Source: Rhizobium viscosum (GTDB taxonomy: Bacteria; Pseudomonadota; Alphaproteobacteria; Rhizobiales; Rhizobiaceae). From it: a DNA stretch of 64,000 nucleotides. The first letter of the stretch is position 1; each line of letters opens with the position of its first letter. Location of the stretch: NCBI RefSeq assembly GCF_014873945.1, contig NZ_JADBEC010000002.1:1116001-1180000 (forward strand), read 5' to 3'. The notes under the pieces are model-generated. The model saw only the letters and a list, made by a program, of their open reading frames with translations. It searched no databases and was not told the DNA's origin. The position numbers and the translations under genes are program-made. Shown here piece after piece: positions 51,779 to 61,397 of the stretch.

Positions 51779-52651
51779 TCATGGCTTCCAGGCCTCCCGC
51801 ATGCCGTCGGCCAGGAGATTGAAGCCGAGAACCAGGGTGACGAGAGCAAAGGAGGGAATGAGCGACATGTGCGGCCAGACGTTGAGAACGGTGACGCTCT
51901 CCTTGACCATGCCGCCCCAATCCGGATTCGGCGGCGGCAGGCCGAGCCCGAGGAATCCAAGGATGCCGATGGTGATTATGGTATAACCGATGCGAAGACA
52001 GGCATCGACAATGAGCAGGCTGCGGCAATTCGGCAGAAGCTCGACGAGCATGATGTAAATCGTGCTCTCGCCGCGCAATTTTGCTGCCGCGATATATTCC
52101 TGTTCCTTCAGGCCGAGCACGAGGCCGCGGGTGATGCGGCCAATGCCGGGTGCCGAAGCGACCGTCGTCGCGATGACGATATTGAACACCGACGGCCCGA
52201 TATTGGCGATCAGGATGACGTAAATGACGAGGACCGGGAAGGCCAGGATGATGTCGGAGAATCGGCTGATCAGGGCATCGATCCAGCCGCCGTAATAGCC
52301 GGCGATCATGCCGATCGTGATGCCGACCACCATCGCAACTGCAACCGACAGGGGCGCAACGGAGAGCACGATGCGGGCACCGAAGATCAGCCGCGCCAGC
52401 ACGTCGCGCCCGAGAATGTCCGTTCCGAGCCAGTGGGCTGCCGACGGATAGGGATTGGCCATGGCCATGACGTCGGAATCGGTTGGCGACGGCAAAGGCA
52501 GAATTGGGGCCAGAAGCGCCGCTAGGACCCAGAAGAGCACAAGCACAAGACCGACAATTGCCGTGCGCGAATGGAGAATACGCATCCAGCTCGGACGCGC
52601 AGTGCGTTTGGCGGGTGCTGTGACTTGAGCGATAGCGTCCTGTATGGCCAT
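51779..52651 (-). CDS. Dpp/Opp-type ABC permease (DppC-like)
   Basis: A 290-residue permease. HSRTAIVGLVLVLFWVLAAL begins helix 1; HWLGTDILGRDVLARLIFGA, the coupling loop LKEQEYIAAAKLRGESTIYI and the terminal helices follow. Its ATG 52651 lies directly after the stop of the DppB-like gene. A longer reading in the same frame toward 53077 runs through the neighbouring gene and is rejected. Confidence 0.9.
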   Translation of the reverse strand: MAIQDAIAQVTAPAKRTARPSWMRILHSRTAIVGLVLVLFWVLAALLAPILPLPSPTDSDVMAMANPYPSAAHWLGTDILGRDVLARLIFGARIVLSVAPLSVAVAMVVGITIGMIAGYYGGWIDALISRFSDIILAFPVLVIYVILIANIGPSVFNIVIATTVASAPGIGRITRGLVLGLKEQEYIAAAKLRGESTIYIMLVELLPNCRSLLIVDACLRIGYTIITIGILGFLGLGLPPPNPDWGGMVKESVTVLNVWPHMSLIPSFALVTLVLGFNLLADGMREAWKP

Positions 52652-52653
52652 GA

Positions 52654-53667
52654 TTATCTCACCCGGATGCGAGGATCGAGCAGCATGTAGCCAAGGTCGC
52701 CGAGCAGCTGCGTGACGACGGCGACGGCGACGGTGATGAGCGTGGCAGCCTCGAGCGTCGCCATGTCGCCAAAGAGGCTCGCTTCGAGAATGAGCCGCCC
52801 GAAACCCGGATAGGCGAAGACGAGTTCGGTGACCACGACGCCGCTGATCAAAAAGTTGATCTGCAGGAGGAGCACGGTGAACGGCGCGATCATCGCATTG
52901 CGCAGCGCATGGGAAAGCACCATGCGGCGCGTGCTCATGCCTTTGAGGATGGCCGTACGGATATAGGGCCGTTCCATGACGCCGATCATCGAGACCCGGA
53001 TCATGCGGGCGACGTAGCCGAAGTCGTAGATGACAAGGACAGCGACCGGCAGGACAAACTGGTAGGGGACCGCCCACCCACCATCGCTGTTGAGCGGGCT
53101 CGTTCCGGGCAGGATCGGCCAGAGGATGACGAAAAGCGTGACGAGGAAAACGCCCGAAGCAAATTCCGGGATGGAGGTGAAGGTTATACAGATGACCGAG
53201 AGCGTCCGGTCGAGCACGCCGCCTTCCTTGAGCCCTGACAGGACACCGAAGATGATCGACAGCGGAACGATCAGCAGGAAGGCAAGCCCTGCGAGGATCG
53301 CCGTGTTGCCGAGCCGATCCCAGATGACGTCGTTGACCGGCAGCTTGTTCAAGGTCGAATAGCCGAAATTACCAAAATACTGGGCGCCGCGCGGATCCTT
53401 GAAGTTCAGGCCGGTGGCAGGATCCTGAAGCGGATCGGGAATCGCGCCGACAAGCACGCCGAGCCAGCGGCCATAGCGCACGAGAAGCGGATCGTTTGCC
53501 TTGAGCTTCTCGGTGAGCAGATCGACCTGCTGCTGGGTTGCAAAAGGACCGAGCGATTTGCGCGCCACGCTGCCCGGCGTAAATTCGCAGATGGCAAAGA
53601 CAAGAAACGAGGCGCACAGCATCGTCAGGATCATCATCGCCAGTCGTCGGAGGAGAAAATTCGCCAT
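52654..53667 (-). CDS. Dpp/Opp-type ABC permease (DppB-like)
   Basis: A 337-residue permease: LLRRLAMMILTMLCASFLVF at the start, a long periplasmic segment including GSVARKSLGPFATQQQVDLL, the coupling loop IRTAILKGMSTRRMVLSHAL, and VVTELVFAYPGFGRL. It is somewhat longer than the other DppB-like proteins of the window owing to the periplasmic insert. It is second in the operon, after the binding-protein gene. Confidence 0.91.
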   Translation of the reverse strand: MANFLLRRLAMMILTMLCASFLVFAICEFTPGSVARKSLGPFATQQQVDLLTEKLKANDPLLVRYGRWLGVLVGAIPDPLQDPATGLNFKDPRGAQYFGNFGYSTLNKLPVNDVIWDRLGNTAILAGLAFLLIVPLSIIFGVLSGLKEGGVLDRTLSVICITFTSIPEFASGVFLVTLFVILWPILPGTSPLNSDGGWAVPYQFVLPVAVLVIYDFGYVARMIRVSMIGVMERPYIRTAILKGMSTRRMVLSHALRNAMIAPFTVLLLQINFLISGVVVTELVFAYPGFGRLILEASLFGDMATLEAATLITVAVAVVTQLLGDLGYMLLDPRIRVR

Positions 53668-53734
53668 AGCCCATGTATCCGAGGTCTGCGCACGGCACCC
53701 TATCGCGCGAGCGCGTCCGGGTGCCGGCTTTAGA

Positions 53735-55408
53735 TTAGGCCGAGATCGCGTATTGATGCGCGAAGATATATTGCGAAGGATGGAGCTCGAAGCCCTTGAC
53801 CTTCTTGTCCATGACGGTCGAGAAGACTCGCCAGAACGGCTGAACGATCGGGCCGTCCTCCTGCATGATCGCCTCGATCTTGGCCATGACCTTGCTGCGC
53901 TCGTTCGGATCGAGGATGCCTTCGGCCTCGGTCAGGAGCTTGTCGAAATCCGGATTCGAATAGTTCGATTCATTCCATGCGGCATTCGACCGGTAGGCAA
54001 GAGACAATGTCATAATCGCCAGCGGGCGGTGACCCCAGGCAGTCAGGCTGAAAGGCGCCGTCGTCCAGACTTCCCAATATTGGGCGCTCGGCAGCGCCTT
54101 GATGTTGATTTTGACGCCGATGTCGGCGAACTGCTGGGCGAGCACCTGAGCAGTGTTGAGTTCCCAGATCGGATCGGGGCGCGTCACCATGTCGAATTCG
54201 AAGCCGTCGGGATAACCGGCATCGGCAAGCAATTTCTTGGCCTTTTCGATATCGCGCGGATATTTGGGAAGGGCGGCGTATTCAGGATGTGACGGCGCCA
54301 CGTGATGGTCTTCGGCTGGCGCGCCGGCACCGAGAAGCGCGGTCTGGATCACCTTGTCGCGATCGATCGCATAACGCATGGCCTGGCGCACGCGCTTGTC
54401 CTTGAACTGCTCGGTATCCGGGTGCATGCGCGCAACCACGGTCTGGGTCGTCTCGACCTGGTAGACGGCGACATGCGGGAAATTCTTCATCGAATTGATC
54501 TGCACGGCGTCGGCTTCCGACAGGCCATCGACCTGTTTGGAGGCCATCGCCGCGATACCGGCGCCCGGATTGTCGCCGAGATCGACATATTCGAAGGTAT
54601 CGAGATAGGGACCTGTGCCCCAATAATCGGTTCGCGCCTTGTATTTGGCGCCCTTGCCGACGGTATATTCGGTCATTTCGAACGGACCGGTGCCGTTGGC
54701 GTCAGGGCCGAAGGCGCCGTTATCGGCGGGATCGAGAATGAACATCGGATAGTGGTAGAGATGTTCCGGAACGGCGATCTGCGGCGCAAAGCAGTTCAGG
54801 CGCACAGTGTAGTCGTCGACCTTCTCGATCGCGTTATCGGCCCAGAGCTTGCTAGACTTCTTAGTGTTGCCCTTTTCGTCCTTCTCGCCGGTTTCGTATT
54901 CCTGCACGAGATAGCCGGTGAAGAGACCGAGCACCGAGGAGCCGACATTCGGATCGCTGACGCGCTTCAGGTTCCAGACGACGTCGTCAGCCGTCAGCGG
55001 CCTGCCGCCCTTGCGCCACTTGACATCCTTGCGAATGTGGAGAGTCCAGGTTTTCAGGTCGTCGCTGGCCTCCCACTTTTCCAGAAGATAAGGATGCGTG
55101 ATGTTGTTGCGGTCGGTAAAGGTCAGGTATTCGCAGACCTGACGGATTACGTTGGATTTTTCCGCGAAATCGGCCAAATGCGGATCCTTGATCTCCATGC
55201 AGCGCATGCCGATGCGCAGATTGCCGCCTTTCGGCATGTCCTCGGCCTGCACACCAACGCCAGGCATGGCAACACCGGCCATGGAATAGGCGGCAGCGGC
55301 CGACAGGCCAAGCAATGTCGCCTTGCGCAGGAAGTCTCGGCGGCCGATTGCGCCTGACGACATCTCATCGACCAATGTGGGGATGTAGGTATGCTGTGTC
55401 TTGTCCAC
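53735..55408 (-). CDS. Family 5 solute-binding protein with Tat-type signal
   Basis: A 557-residue periplasmic protein starting at GTG 55408 (GGAGAGA upstream). Twin arginines R23-R24 in IGRRDFLRKATLLGLSAAAA indicate Tat export. Cluster C motifs include LRIGMRCMEIKDPHL, LHIRKDVKWRKGGRPLTADD, GTGPFEMTEY and DKRVRQAMRYAIDRDKVI. It is the first gene of the 13-gene operon that ends at 39609 and should define what the pathway takes up. Its ligand is unknown; the catabolic genes point to a cyclic amide or ureide. Confidence 0.88.
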   Translation of the reverse strand: MDKTQHTYIPTLVDEMSSGAIGRRDFLRKATLLGLSAAAAYSMAGVAMPGVGVQAEDMPKGGNLRIGMRCMEIKDPHLADFAEKSNVIRQVCEYLTFTDRNNITHPYLLEKWEASDDLKTWTLHIRKDVKWRKGGRPLTADDVVWNLKRVSDPNVGSSVLGLFTGYLVQEYETGEKDEKGNTKKSSKLWADNAIEKVDDYTVRLNCFAPQIAVPEHLYHYPMFILDPADNGAFGPDANGTGPFEMTEYTVGKGAKYKARTDYWGTGPYLDTFEYVDLGDNPGAGIAAMASKQVDGLSEADAVQINSMKNFPHVAVYQVETTQTVVARMHPDTEQFKDKRVRQAMRYAIDRDKVIQTALLGAGAPAEDHHVAPSHPEYAALPKYPRDIEKAKKLLADAGYPDGFEFDMVTRPDPIWELNTAQVLAQQFADIGVKINIKALPSAQYWEVWTTAPFSLTAWGHRPLAIMTLSLAYRSNAAWNESNYSNPDFDKLLTEAEGILDPNERSKVMAKIEAIMQEDGPIVQPFWRVFSTVMDKKVKGFELHPSQYIFAHQYAISA

Positions 55409-55598
55409 GGTAGTCTCTCCAAGTTCGCGCTTTAACTGTTCCCAAATGTTTTGGTCGGGCCTTCTGGGAGGCTACGCTCCGAGATGCGGCCACAGCGGGC
55501 TTTTGCCCGTCACCCATCCGTCTTGCTAAAAATTAGAACAGGAAGAAAGTCTGTGACATGCAGTCACTCGACATGTTTTCTGCGCAAAACGACATTGT

Positions 55599-56630
55599 TC
55601 ATTGGATCGCCGCCTGCCTTCCCGCAGTGCGAGTGGCTGCAGGATTTTCGCCGAAGCGTGTCCGATATGAGCGGCCGAAATGGGAGGCTGAGCGATAGCC
55701 GCAGATCTCGGCGATCTCACCGATCGCAAGCTCCGTATAGGTCAGGAGTTCGCGCGCGCGGGTCATGCGCAGCTCGATGTAGAAGTTGGTCGGACTTTTG
55801 CCGAGATTGGAGTGAAACAGCCGTTCGAGTTGGCGCAGCGACAGGGCCACGCTTTCGGCGAGATCAGAAATGTCGAGCGGATCCCCAAGACTTGCTTCCA
55901 TGCGGCGCACTGCAAAGGCAAGCTTGGCGTTGCGGATGCCGAACCGGTCTTCCGGCGACATGCGCTGAACGTCGTCCTGGCGCCGGATGCGTGCATGATT
56001 GAACTGGTCAGAAATCAGCGCGGCGAGCTCGCGGCCTTCGACAGCGGCGATGAGATAGAGCATCATATCGAGCGTGACTGTACCCCCCGATGACGTCAGG
56101 AACCGTCCGTCGATCGCGAAAATATCGTCCGTGGCAAGACAGTTCGGAAATTCGCTGCGAAAGCTCGCAAGCGATTCCCAATGAACGGCACATCGCCGTC
56201 CCTCCAGCAGGCCGGCCTTGGCGAGGAAGAATACCGCAGTGCTGACGGCTCCGAGGATACAGCCTTCAGAATGAACGCGTCGCAGCCAGGCAAAGACACC
56301 GGCATCGTAGGCATCGGCATAGTTGATCCCGGCACATAAAATGACGACATCGCAGCGTGGTGCCCTGGCAATCGGCGCGTCGGCATCAAAGCCAAGACCA
56401 CTGCTCGAATTTACTCTACCGCCGTCGGCCGACAGGATCAGCCACTCGAAAGCCTTCCGCTTCACCAGACGATTGCCTTGTCTGAGTGAATCGAGCGCCG
56501 CTGCAAAGGTCATCAACGGGAAGTCCGGAACCAGGTAAAAGCCGATCCGGATCGGACGCTGACCCTGTGCCAGCTGTTTCAGCGAGTAGCTCTGGTCCGT
56601 CACCGGCAAACTCCTGTTTTGCGCATGCAC
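55599..56630 (-). CDS. GlxA-like AraC-family regulator (DJ-1/PfpI domain + AraC HTH)
   Basis: A 343-residue regulator. The N-terminal DJ-1/PfpI-like domain begins IRIGFYLVPDFPLMTFAAAL; the nucleophile-elbow position reads GAVSTAVFFLAKAGL with no cysteine, so it is a sensor domain, not an enzyme. The C-terminal AraC helix-turn-helix pair has DLAESVALSLRQLERLF and IAEICGYRSASHFGRSYR. Relatives (GbdR, CdhR, ArgR) activate amino-acid and betaine catabolism. It lies upstream of the binding-protein gene on the same strand and probably activates the long catabolic operon. Confidence 0.9.
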   Translation of the reverse strand: MHAQNRSLPVTDQSYSLKQLAQGQRPIRIGFYLVPDFPLMTFAAALDSLRQGNRLVKRKAFEWLILSADGGRVNSSSGLGFDADAPIARAPRCDVVILCAGINYADAYDAGVFAWLRRVHSEGCILGAVSTAVFFLAKAGLLEGRRCAVHWESLASFRSEFPNCLATDDIFAIDGRFLTSSGGTVTLDMMLYLIAAVEGRELAALISDQFNHARIRRQDDVQRMSPEDRFGIRNAKLAFAVRRMEASLGDPLDISDLAESVALSLRQLERLFHSNLGKSPTNFYIELRMTRARELLTYTELAIGEIAEICGYRSASHFGRSYRTRFGENPAATRTAGRQAAIQ

Positions 56631-57388
56631 ATCCCTGCTCAGCTTCGCCCATGAACAAGCACCTGATCTCGATCAATGAACCGTAAAGGGCCTGGCGGAA
56701 CGGATTCAATACATTTCTGCTTGGCCCTAGTGCCCCCCATGCAGGTGTGCTTGCTCTTTCCCTCAGCGAGGCCTAAGCAGGACCGGTGGCCCAGTCTTCA
56801 TGTCCATTGCGTATTCGGATCACGGATATTGTCCCGCTCCTCGACGGTGCGGCCACAGAACACCACCTCTTCCAGGGACGGGCTTGAGCCGCGGGATGCT
56901 TCAAAGCTACACAGAAACTGCTCGCGCAGATCAGGTGTGCTGGTTAGCTTAGCGCAACCCGCAAGTCGCGGTTCGGCATGAAATCACATACTCACGCTTG
57001 GTGAGTTCATATCCGACGGTCTGGCATCCATATTGCATACCTGAAGTTCGGAATAATCTAAATTGGATTGTGCTCATGTCGCATGCAATGCCGTCATCGC
57101 CCGACTATCGCCTGGACGTGCGAGCTATCCGGAAGCCCTATTCGGGCGTGATCGCCGATGACGGCCCGCGTCCGTCGCCAAGAAAACGAAGCGGCCGAAG
57201 AGGCGGTCGTCGCCGGTAAGCGAAAGTCGTTGCCGATCAGGTGCTCTCCTGGAACGCATCAGGGCCTGGCACTGCTGATCGAAGGGTTGCAGGGTACGCT
57301 CCCGCGGAGCTGATCCGGGATCAATAGGAAGAGCCCAGATGCCCCGTCCGGTGGGGTTAGACTAGCGATAGAGAGAAAGGAAGCGCCA
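56631..57388. other. Long intergenic region with divergent promoters and possible gene remnant
   Basis: The gap separates the GlxA-like regulator from the plus-strand amidohydrolase gene and must contain both promoters. A frame at 56998-57219 includes YRLDVRAIRKPYSGVIADDG, which faintly resembles the first strand of a sugar ABC ATPase and then dissolves into basic residues. It is at most a decayed fragment. A small inverted repeat ACTCAC/GTGAGT lies at 56990-57006. Nothing else could be supported. Confidence 0.45.
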
Positions 57389-58588
57389 GTGAACCCAATG
57401 GAAATAGTCTTCACCAACGCAAAGCTTGCCGATGGTATGCTGAACGACATCGTGGTGCAGGACGGCCGGATCACGGCAATAAGACCGGCAGGCTCCGATG
57501 CGAATGCCGCAAACGTGGTCGATATCGACGGCGCCACTCTGGTTCCCAGCTTCGTCGACGGGCATATCCATCTCGACACAAGCTTCTACGGCGACAAGTG
57601 GATCCCGCATAAGTCGTGCACCAATGGCTTCGACGTGCATGAGCGTGTCGCCTTCCAAGCGCAGAATATGGCAGTCGCAGCACCTATGGACGAGCGCGCT
57701 CGCAACCAGCTCGATCTCTGCATTTCTAACGGCACCCTTCAGATGCGCAGCCACGTGATGGTCGATGGATCGGTCGGCCTGAAGTCGCTAGAAACCATCC
57801 TGAAGGTTCGCGAGGACTACACTGATATCATCGACATCCAGCTCGTCGCCTTCCCGCAAAGCGGCATCCTCAAAAGCCCCGGAACGCCGGAGCTGATGGA
57901 CGAGGCGATCGCGATGGGTGCCGATCTCGTGGGCGGGCTCGATCCGCTCTCCTTCGACCGCGACATCAAGGGTCATCTCGACGTGGTCTTCGGCATTGCC
58001 GAAAGGCGCGGCGTCGATGTCGATATCCATCTCCATGATGCGGCCACGCTCGGCACCATGACGATCGAGGAGATATGTGCGCGTACGACCGCGCTTGGCA
58101 TGCAGGGACATGTGGCGGTCAGCCATGCCTATGGTCTTGGTGATCTCGCGCCGGAAGCCGCAAAGAAGATTGCCACCCTGATCGCCAAAAGCGGCGTCTC
58201 GATCATGACTAATGCGCCCGGCAACCACAATTTTCCCCCTGTGGCCCTTCTGCGTGCTGCCGGCGTCAATGTCTTTAGCGGCAACGACAATATCCGTGAT
58301 TCCTGGTGGCCCTTCGGGGACGGCGACATGTTGCGCCGGGCGGAGATTATCGCCTATCGTTCCGGTTTCTTTACCGACGAGGAACTTAACGCCGCCTTCG
58401 ATGTAGTGACCTCGGGCGGTGCCAAGGCGCTTCGCCTGGAAGGCTATGGCATCGCTGTCGGCGCAAAAGCCGATTTCGTCACACTCGCGGCCGAGCACGT
58501 GCCGGAGGCCGTCGTCGCCATTCCGAAGCCGCGCCGCGTCTTCAAGGAAGGCCGCCTCGTCGCCGAAAACGGCTCGGTGATACGCTGA
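57389..58588 (+). CDS. Cytosine-deaminase-like amidohydrolase
   Basis: A 399-residue amidohydrolase. Metal motif SFVDGHIHLDTSFYG; DVDIHLHDAATLG aligns with the CodA His-x-x-Glu region but has Asp for the Glu; VSHAYGLGDL and FSGNDNIRDSWWPFGDGDML hold the late metal ligand region with Asp retained. The family includes cytosine deaminase and AtzC-like N-alkyl amidohydrolases. GTG 57389 is chosen because AAGGAAG sits just before it. It forms an overlapping operon with a gamma-glutamyltransferase and a second such amidohydrolase. Substrate unknown. Confidence 0.85.
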   Translation: MNPMEIVFTNAKLADGMLNDIVVQDGRITAIRPAGSDANAANVVDIDGATLVPSFVDGHIHLDTSFYGDKWIPHKSCTNGFDVHERVAFQAQNMAVAAPMDERARNQLDLCISNGTLQMRSHVMVDGSVGLKSLETILKVREDYTDIIDIQLVAFPQSGILKSPGTPELMDEAIAMGADLVGGLDPLSFDRDIKGHLDVVFGIAERRGVDVDIHLHDAATLGTMTIEEICARTTALGMQGHVAVSHAYGLGDLAPEAAKKIATLIAKSGVSIMTNAPGNHNFPPVALLRAAGVNVFSGNDNIRDSWWPFGDGDMLRRAEIIAYRSGFFTDEELNAAFDVVTSGGAKALRLEGYGIAVGAKADFVTLAAEHVPEAVVAIPKPRRVFKEGRLVAENGSVIR

Positions 58589-60162
58589 TGTCTTCTCCCG
58601 CCACTCAGACTATTCGAGCTGACACGTCGTCTCGCGGCGCCGCGATCGTAGCGCCGCATTGGCTCGCCAGCCAAGCAGGTGCCAAGGTGCTGCGGCGCGG
58701 CGGCAATGCCATCGAGGCGCTGGTTGCCGCAGGTGCGGCGCTTGCGGTCACCTACCCGCATTTCTGCGGCCTCGGCGGCGATGCCGTCTGGCTGGTCGCC
58801 GACGAGACGGGCAAGGCGCAAACCTTCCTCGGTATCGGTCAGGCGGCAGGCGCCGTTCCGGATGGAGACATCCCCTTGCGCGGAGCCGCCTCCACGCTGA
58901 CGACAGCCTGCCTCGTGGATAGTTGGGAAAAAGTGCTTGCCCATTCCGCCGCCGAGTGGTCGGGCTCGGAAAGTTTATCGACCCTGCTGGACGATGCGAT
59001 CGCCCTTGCGAATGACGGTTTCGAGGTCAGCCGGTCACAGGCTTTCTGGCACGCATTCCGAAACGGCGAGTTGGATAGCTGGCCGGGCTTCGCCGGTCTC
59101 TTCCGATCATCAGGTACCCAGCGACAGCCGGCACTTGGCAAGACGCTTGATGCCATCGCCCGCCATGGCGCCCGCGAGTTCTATGAAGGGGCACTCGCCC
59201 GGCGGATCGTCGCTGGGCTTGCACAAGCAGGCTCACCGCTTTCGGCGAACGATCTTGCCGCAACACAAACCGATATTGCGGCTCCGATCCGCCAGCGCTA
59301 TCGCGACACCATTCTGCTCGCACCGCCTCCACCCACCCAGGGCATAACCACACTCGGCATCATGGGTGTGCTCAACCATCAGTCGATGACGGATTTCCCC
59401 CCCGATAGCGCCGACTTCTACCACAGGCTCGTCGAGGCAGTGAAACAAGCGTTTCTTGACCGGCATACCATCGCCGATCCCCGCTATGGGTTCAATGTTT
59501 CCTCGGAACTGCTCGATCCAGCACGTCTCGCGGCGAAAGCCGCAGCAATCGTTCCAGGCCGTGCATTACCCTGGCCGCAGCCCTATCGGCACGGCGACAC
59601 GGCCCTGCTTGCCGCCGTCGATGAGAAGGGACGCTGCGCATCGTTGCTGCAAAGCCTCTACTTCGATTGGGGAAGCGGCGTGGTGGTCGGCGACACAGGC
59701 ATCCTCTGGCAGAACAGGGGCGCTGCCTTCAGCACCGATCCCGCCAGCCCCAATGTCATCCGTGCCGGGAAGCGTCCATTCTACACGCTCAATCCAGGCC
59801 TGGCGCTCAAGAACGGCCGATCGCATCTCATCTACGGCACGCAAGGGGCCGACGGACAACCTCAGACCTTATCACTCCTGCTCAGCCTGCTGATCGACCA
59901 TGGTCTCGATCCGGCTACAGCCCTGTCGCGTCCGCGCTTTCTGCTCGGCCGTACCTTCTCCGACAGCCGCGACACCCTAAAGATCGAGGAAAATGCCGGC
60001 CTGGAAACGGTCTCCGCACTTGCCGCCATGGGCCACGAGATCTCGACGATCGATAGTTTCAGCCCACTTGGCGGGCAGGCCGGCGTTATCCGCATCGGGC
60101 AGGACGGAACGATCGACGGCGCCCATGACCCACGCAGCGACGGAGGCGCGATCCTGCTGTGA
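58588..60162 (+). CDS. Gamma-glutamyltransferase family protein
   Basis: A 524-residue Ntn-hydrolase precursor. The N-terminal part has VLRRGGNAIEALVAAGAALA and the CGLGGDAVWLV motif; the self-cleavage site is at T338 in RHGDTALLAAVDEKG, followed by FDWGSGVVVGDTGILWQNRG and YTLNPGLAL. The mature large and small subunits would form by cleavage before T338. No clear signal peptide is present, so it may be cytoplasmic. Its ATG shares a base with the upstream stop and its end overlaps the next start (GTGA). It could hydrolyse a gamma-glutamyl amide or a similar bond in the neighbouring amidohydrolases' pathway. Confidence 0.88.
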   Translation: MSSPATQTIRADTSSRGAAIVAPHWLASQAGAKVLRRGGNAIEALVAAGAALAVTYPHFCGLGGDAVWLVADETGKAQTFLGIGQAAGAVPDGDIPLRGAASTLTTACLVDSWEKVLAHSAAEWSGSESLSTLLDDAIALANDGFEVSRSQAFWHAFRNGELDSWPGFAGLFRSSGTQRQPALGKTLDAIARHGAREFYEGALARRIVAGLAQAGSPLSANDLAATQTDIAAPIRQRYRDTILLAPPPPTQGITTLGIMGVLNHQSMTDFPPDSADFYHRLVEAVKQAFLDRHTIADPRYGFNVSSELLDPARLAAKAAAIVPGRALPWPQPYRHGDTALLAAVDEKGRCASLLQSLYFDWGSGVVVGDTGILWQNRGAAFSTDPASPNVIRAGKRPFYTLNPGLALKNGRSHLIYGTQGADGQPQTLSLLLSLLIDHGLDPATALSRPRFLLGRTFSDSRDTLKIEENAGLETVSALAAMGHEISTIDSFSPLGGQAGVIRIGQDGTIDGAHDPRSDGGAILL

Positions 60163-61397
60163 CCGGCTCATTGTTTGATCTCGTTATCCGCAATGTCCGT
60201 GTTGAGGAGAATGGCCCCCTCGTCGACATCGCCGTACGAGAGGGTCGGATCGCTGACATCGGATCCGATATCCGGTGCGAGGCGATCGAAAGCGTCGATG
60301 GCGAAGGAACCTTCGCCTTCGGCGGGTTTGTCGATTCACACATCCATCTGGACAAGGCCTGCATCCTCGATCGCTGCACGATCTGCGAAGGTACGCTTGC
60401 CGAGGCAGTGCGGGAGACGGCTAGGGCCAAGGCGAGCTTCGAGGAGGACGACGTCTATGCCCGGGCGGCTCGCATCGTCGAGAAGGCGATTTCGCATGGT
60501 ACGACGCGGATGCGCACCTTCGTCGAGATCGATCCCCGCGCCGGGTTCCGTTCCTTCGATGCGATCAAGCGCATCCGCGAGGACTATGCCTTCGCGGTCG
60601 ATATAGAGATCTGCGCCTTCGCCCAGGACGGGCTGACAAATGAGCCCGAGACCGTGGACATGCTCGACGCTGCCCTTTCCAACGATGCGGATCTGGTTGG
60701 CGGTTGTCCCTATACGGATCCGGATCCCAACAGGCATATCGAGATGGTCTTTGCACTGGCGCTGAAGCATGACGTGCCAATCGACTTCCATCTCGACTTC
60801 AGCCTCGATCCCGAGTGGACCGACTTGCCGGCGGTGATCGACGCCACACTCCGTCACGGCTGGCAGGGTCGCGTGGCGATCGGCCACGTCACCAACCTCT
60901 CGGCCATGTCACAGGCAGAGATCGTCTCCATTGCCGATAGGCTGGCTGACGCCGGCATTGCGCTTTCCGTGCTGCCGTCCACCGATCTGTTTCTGAACGG
61001 GCGCGGCCATGACCGGCTGGTTCCGCGCGGTGTGGCGCCCGCTCACATGCTGGCAGGCCGCGGTGTCGTGACCTCGATTGCGACCAACAACGTGCTTAAT
61101 CCCTTCACTCCCTATGGTGATGCCTCGTTGATCCGCATGGCCAATCTCTACGCCAACGTCGCCCAGCTCTCCCGAGACGAGGACATGGCTCTGGTCTTCA
61201 GCATGGTAACTGAGGTGACGGCACGCGAGTTCGGCAGTGTCGGACGGTTAAAGATAGGTGCCGAGGCCACGATCGTACTGCTCGACAGTCCCGGCCCGCG
61301 TGCTGCAGTGCGCGAGATTGCCCGCGTCGTTGCCGGCTGGAAGAACGGCAACCGGAGTTTCGATAACGGCAAGCCCAGAATTCACAGACCCAGGTGA
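60159..61397 (+). CDS. Cytosine-deaminase-like amidohydrolase with altered metal site
   Basis: A 412-residue amidohydrolase starting at GTG 60159, overlapping the previous stop. HxH is in VDSHIHLDKACILDRC and a histidine in PIDFHLDFSLDPEW; the CodA catalytic Glu position is Phe. The late ligand stretch reads SIATNNVLNPFTPYGD, with Asn where CodA has the metal-binding Asp. Either chemistry differs from cytosine deaminase or this copy is impaired. It is a paralogue of the protein encoded at 57389-58588 and lies two genes downstream of it. Substrate unknown. Confidence 0.84.
   Translation: MTGSLFDLVIRNVRVEENGPLVDIAVREGRIADIGSDIRCEAIESVDGEGTFAFGGFVDSHIHLDKACILDRCTICEGTLAEAVRETARAKASFEEDDVYARAARIVEKAISHGTTRMRTFVEIDPRAGFRSFDAIKRIREDYAFAVDIEICAFAQDGLTNEPETVDMLDAALSNDADLVGGCPYTDPDPNRHIEMVFALALKHDVPIDFHLDFSLDPEWTDLPAVIDATLRHGWQGRVAIGHVTNLSAMSQAEIVSIADRLADAGIALSVLPSTDLFLNGRGHDRLVPRGVAPAHMLAGRGVVTSIATNNVLNPFTPYGDASLIRMANLYANVAQLSRDEDMALVFSMVTEVTAREFGSVGRLKIGAEATIVLLDSPGPRAAVREIARVVAGWKNGNRSFDNGKPRIHRPR

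Noticed and set aside
56998..57219. Decayed sugar ABC ATPase N-terminus
   Set aside because: Only about 20 residues resemble the first strand of such ATPases; no Walker A follows in any frame I could read, so it is not called as a pseudogene.
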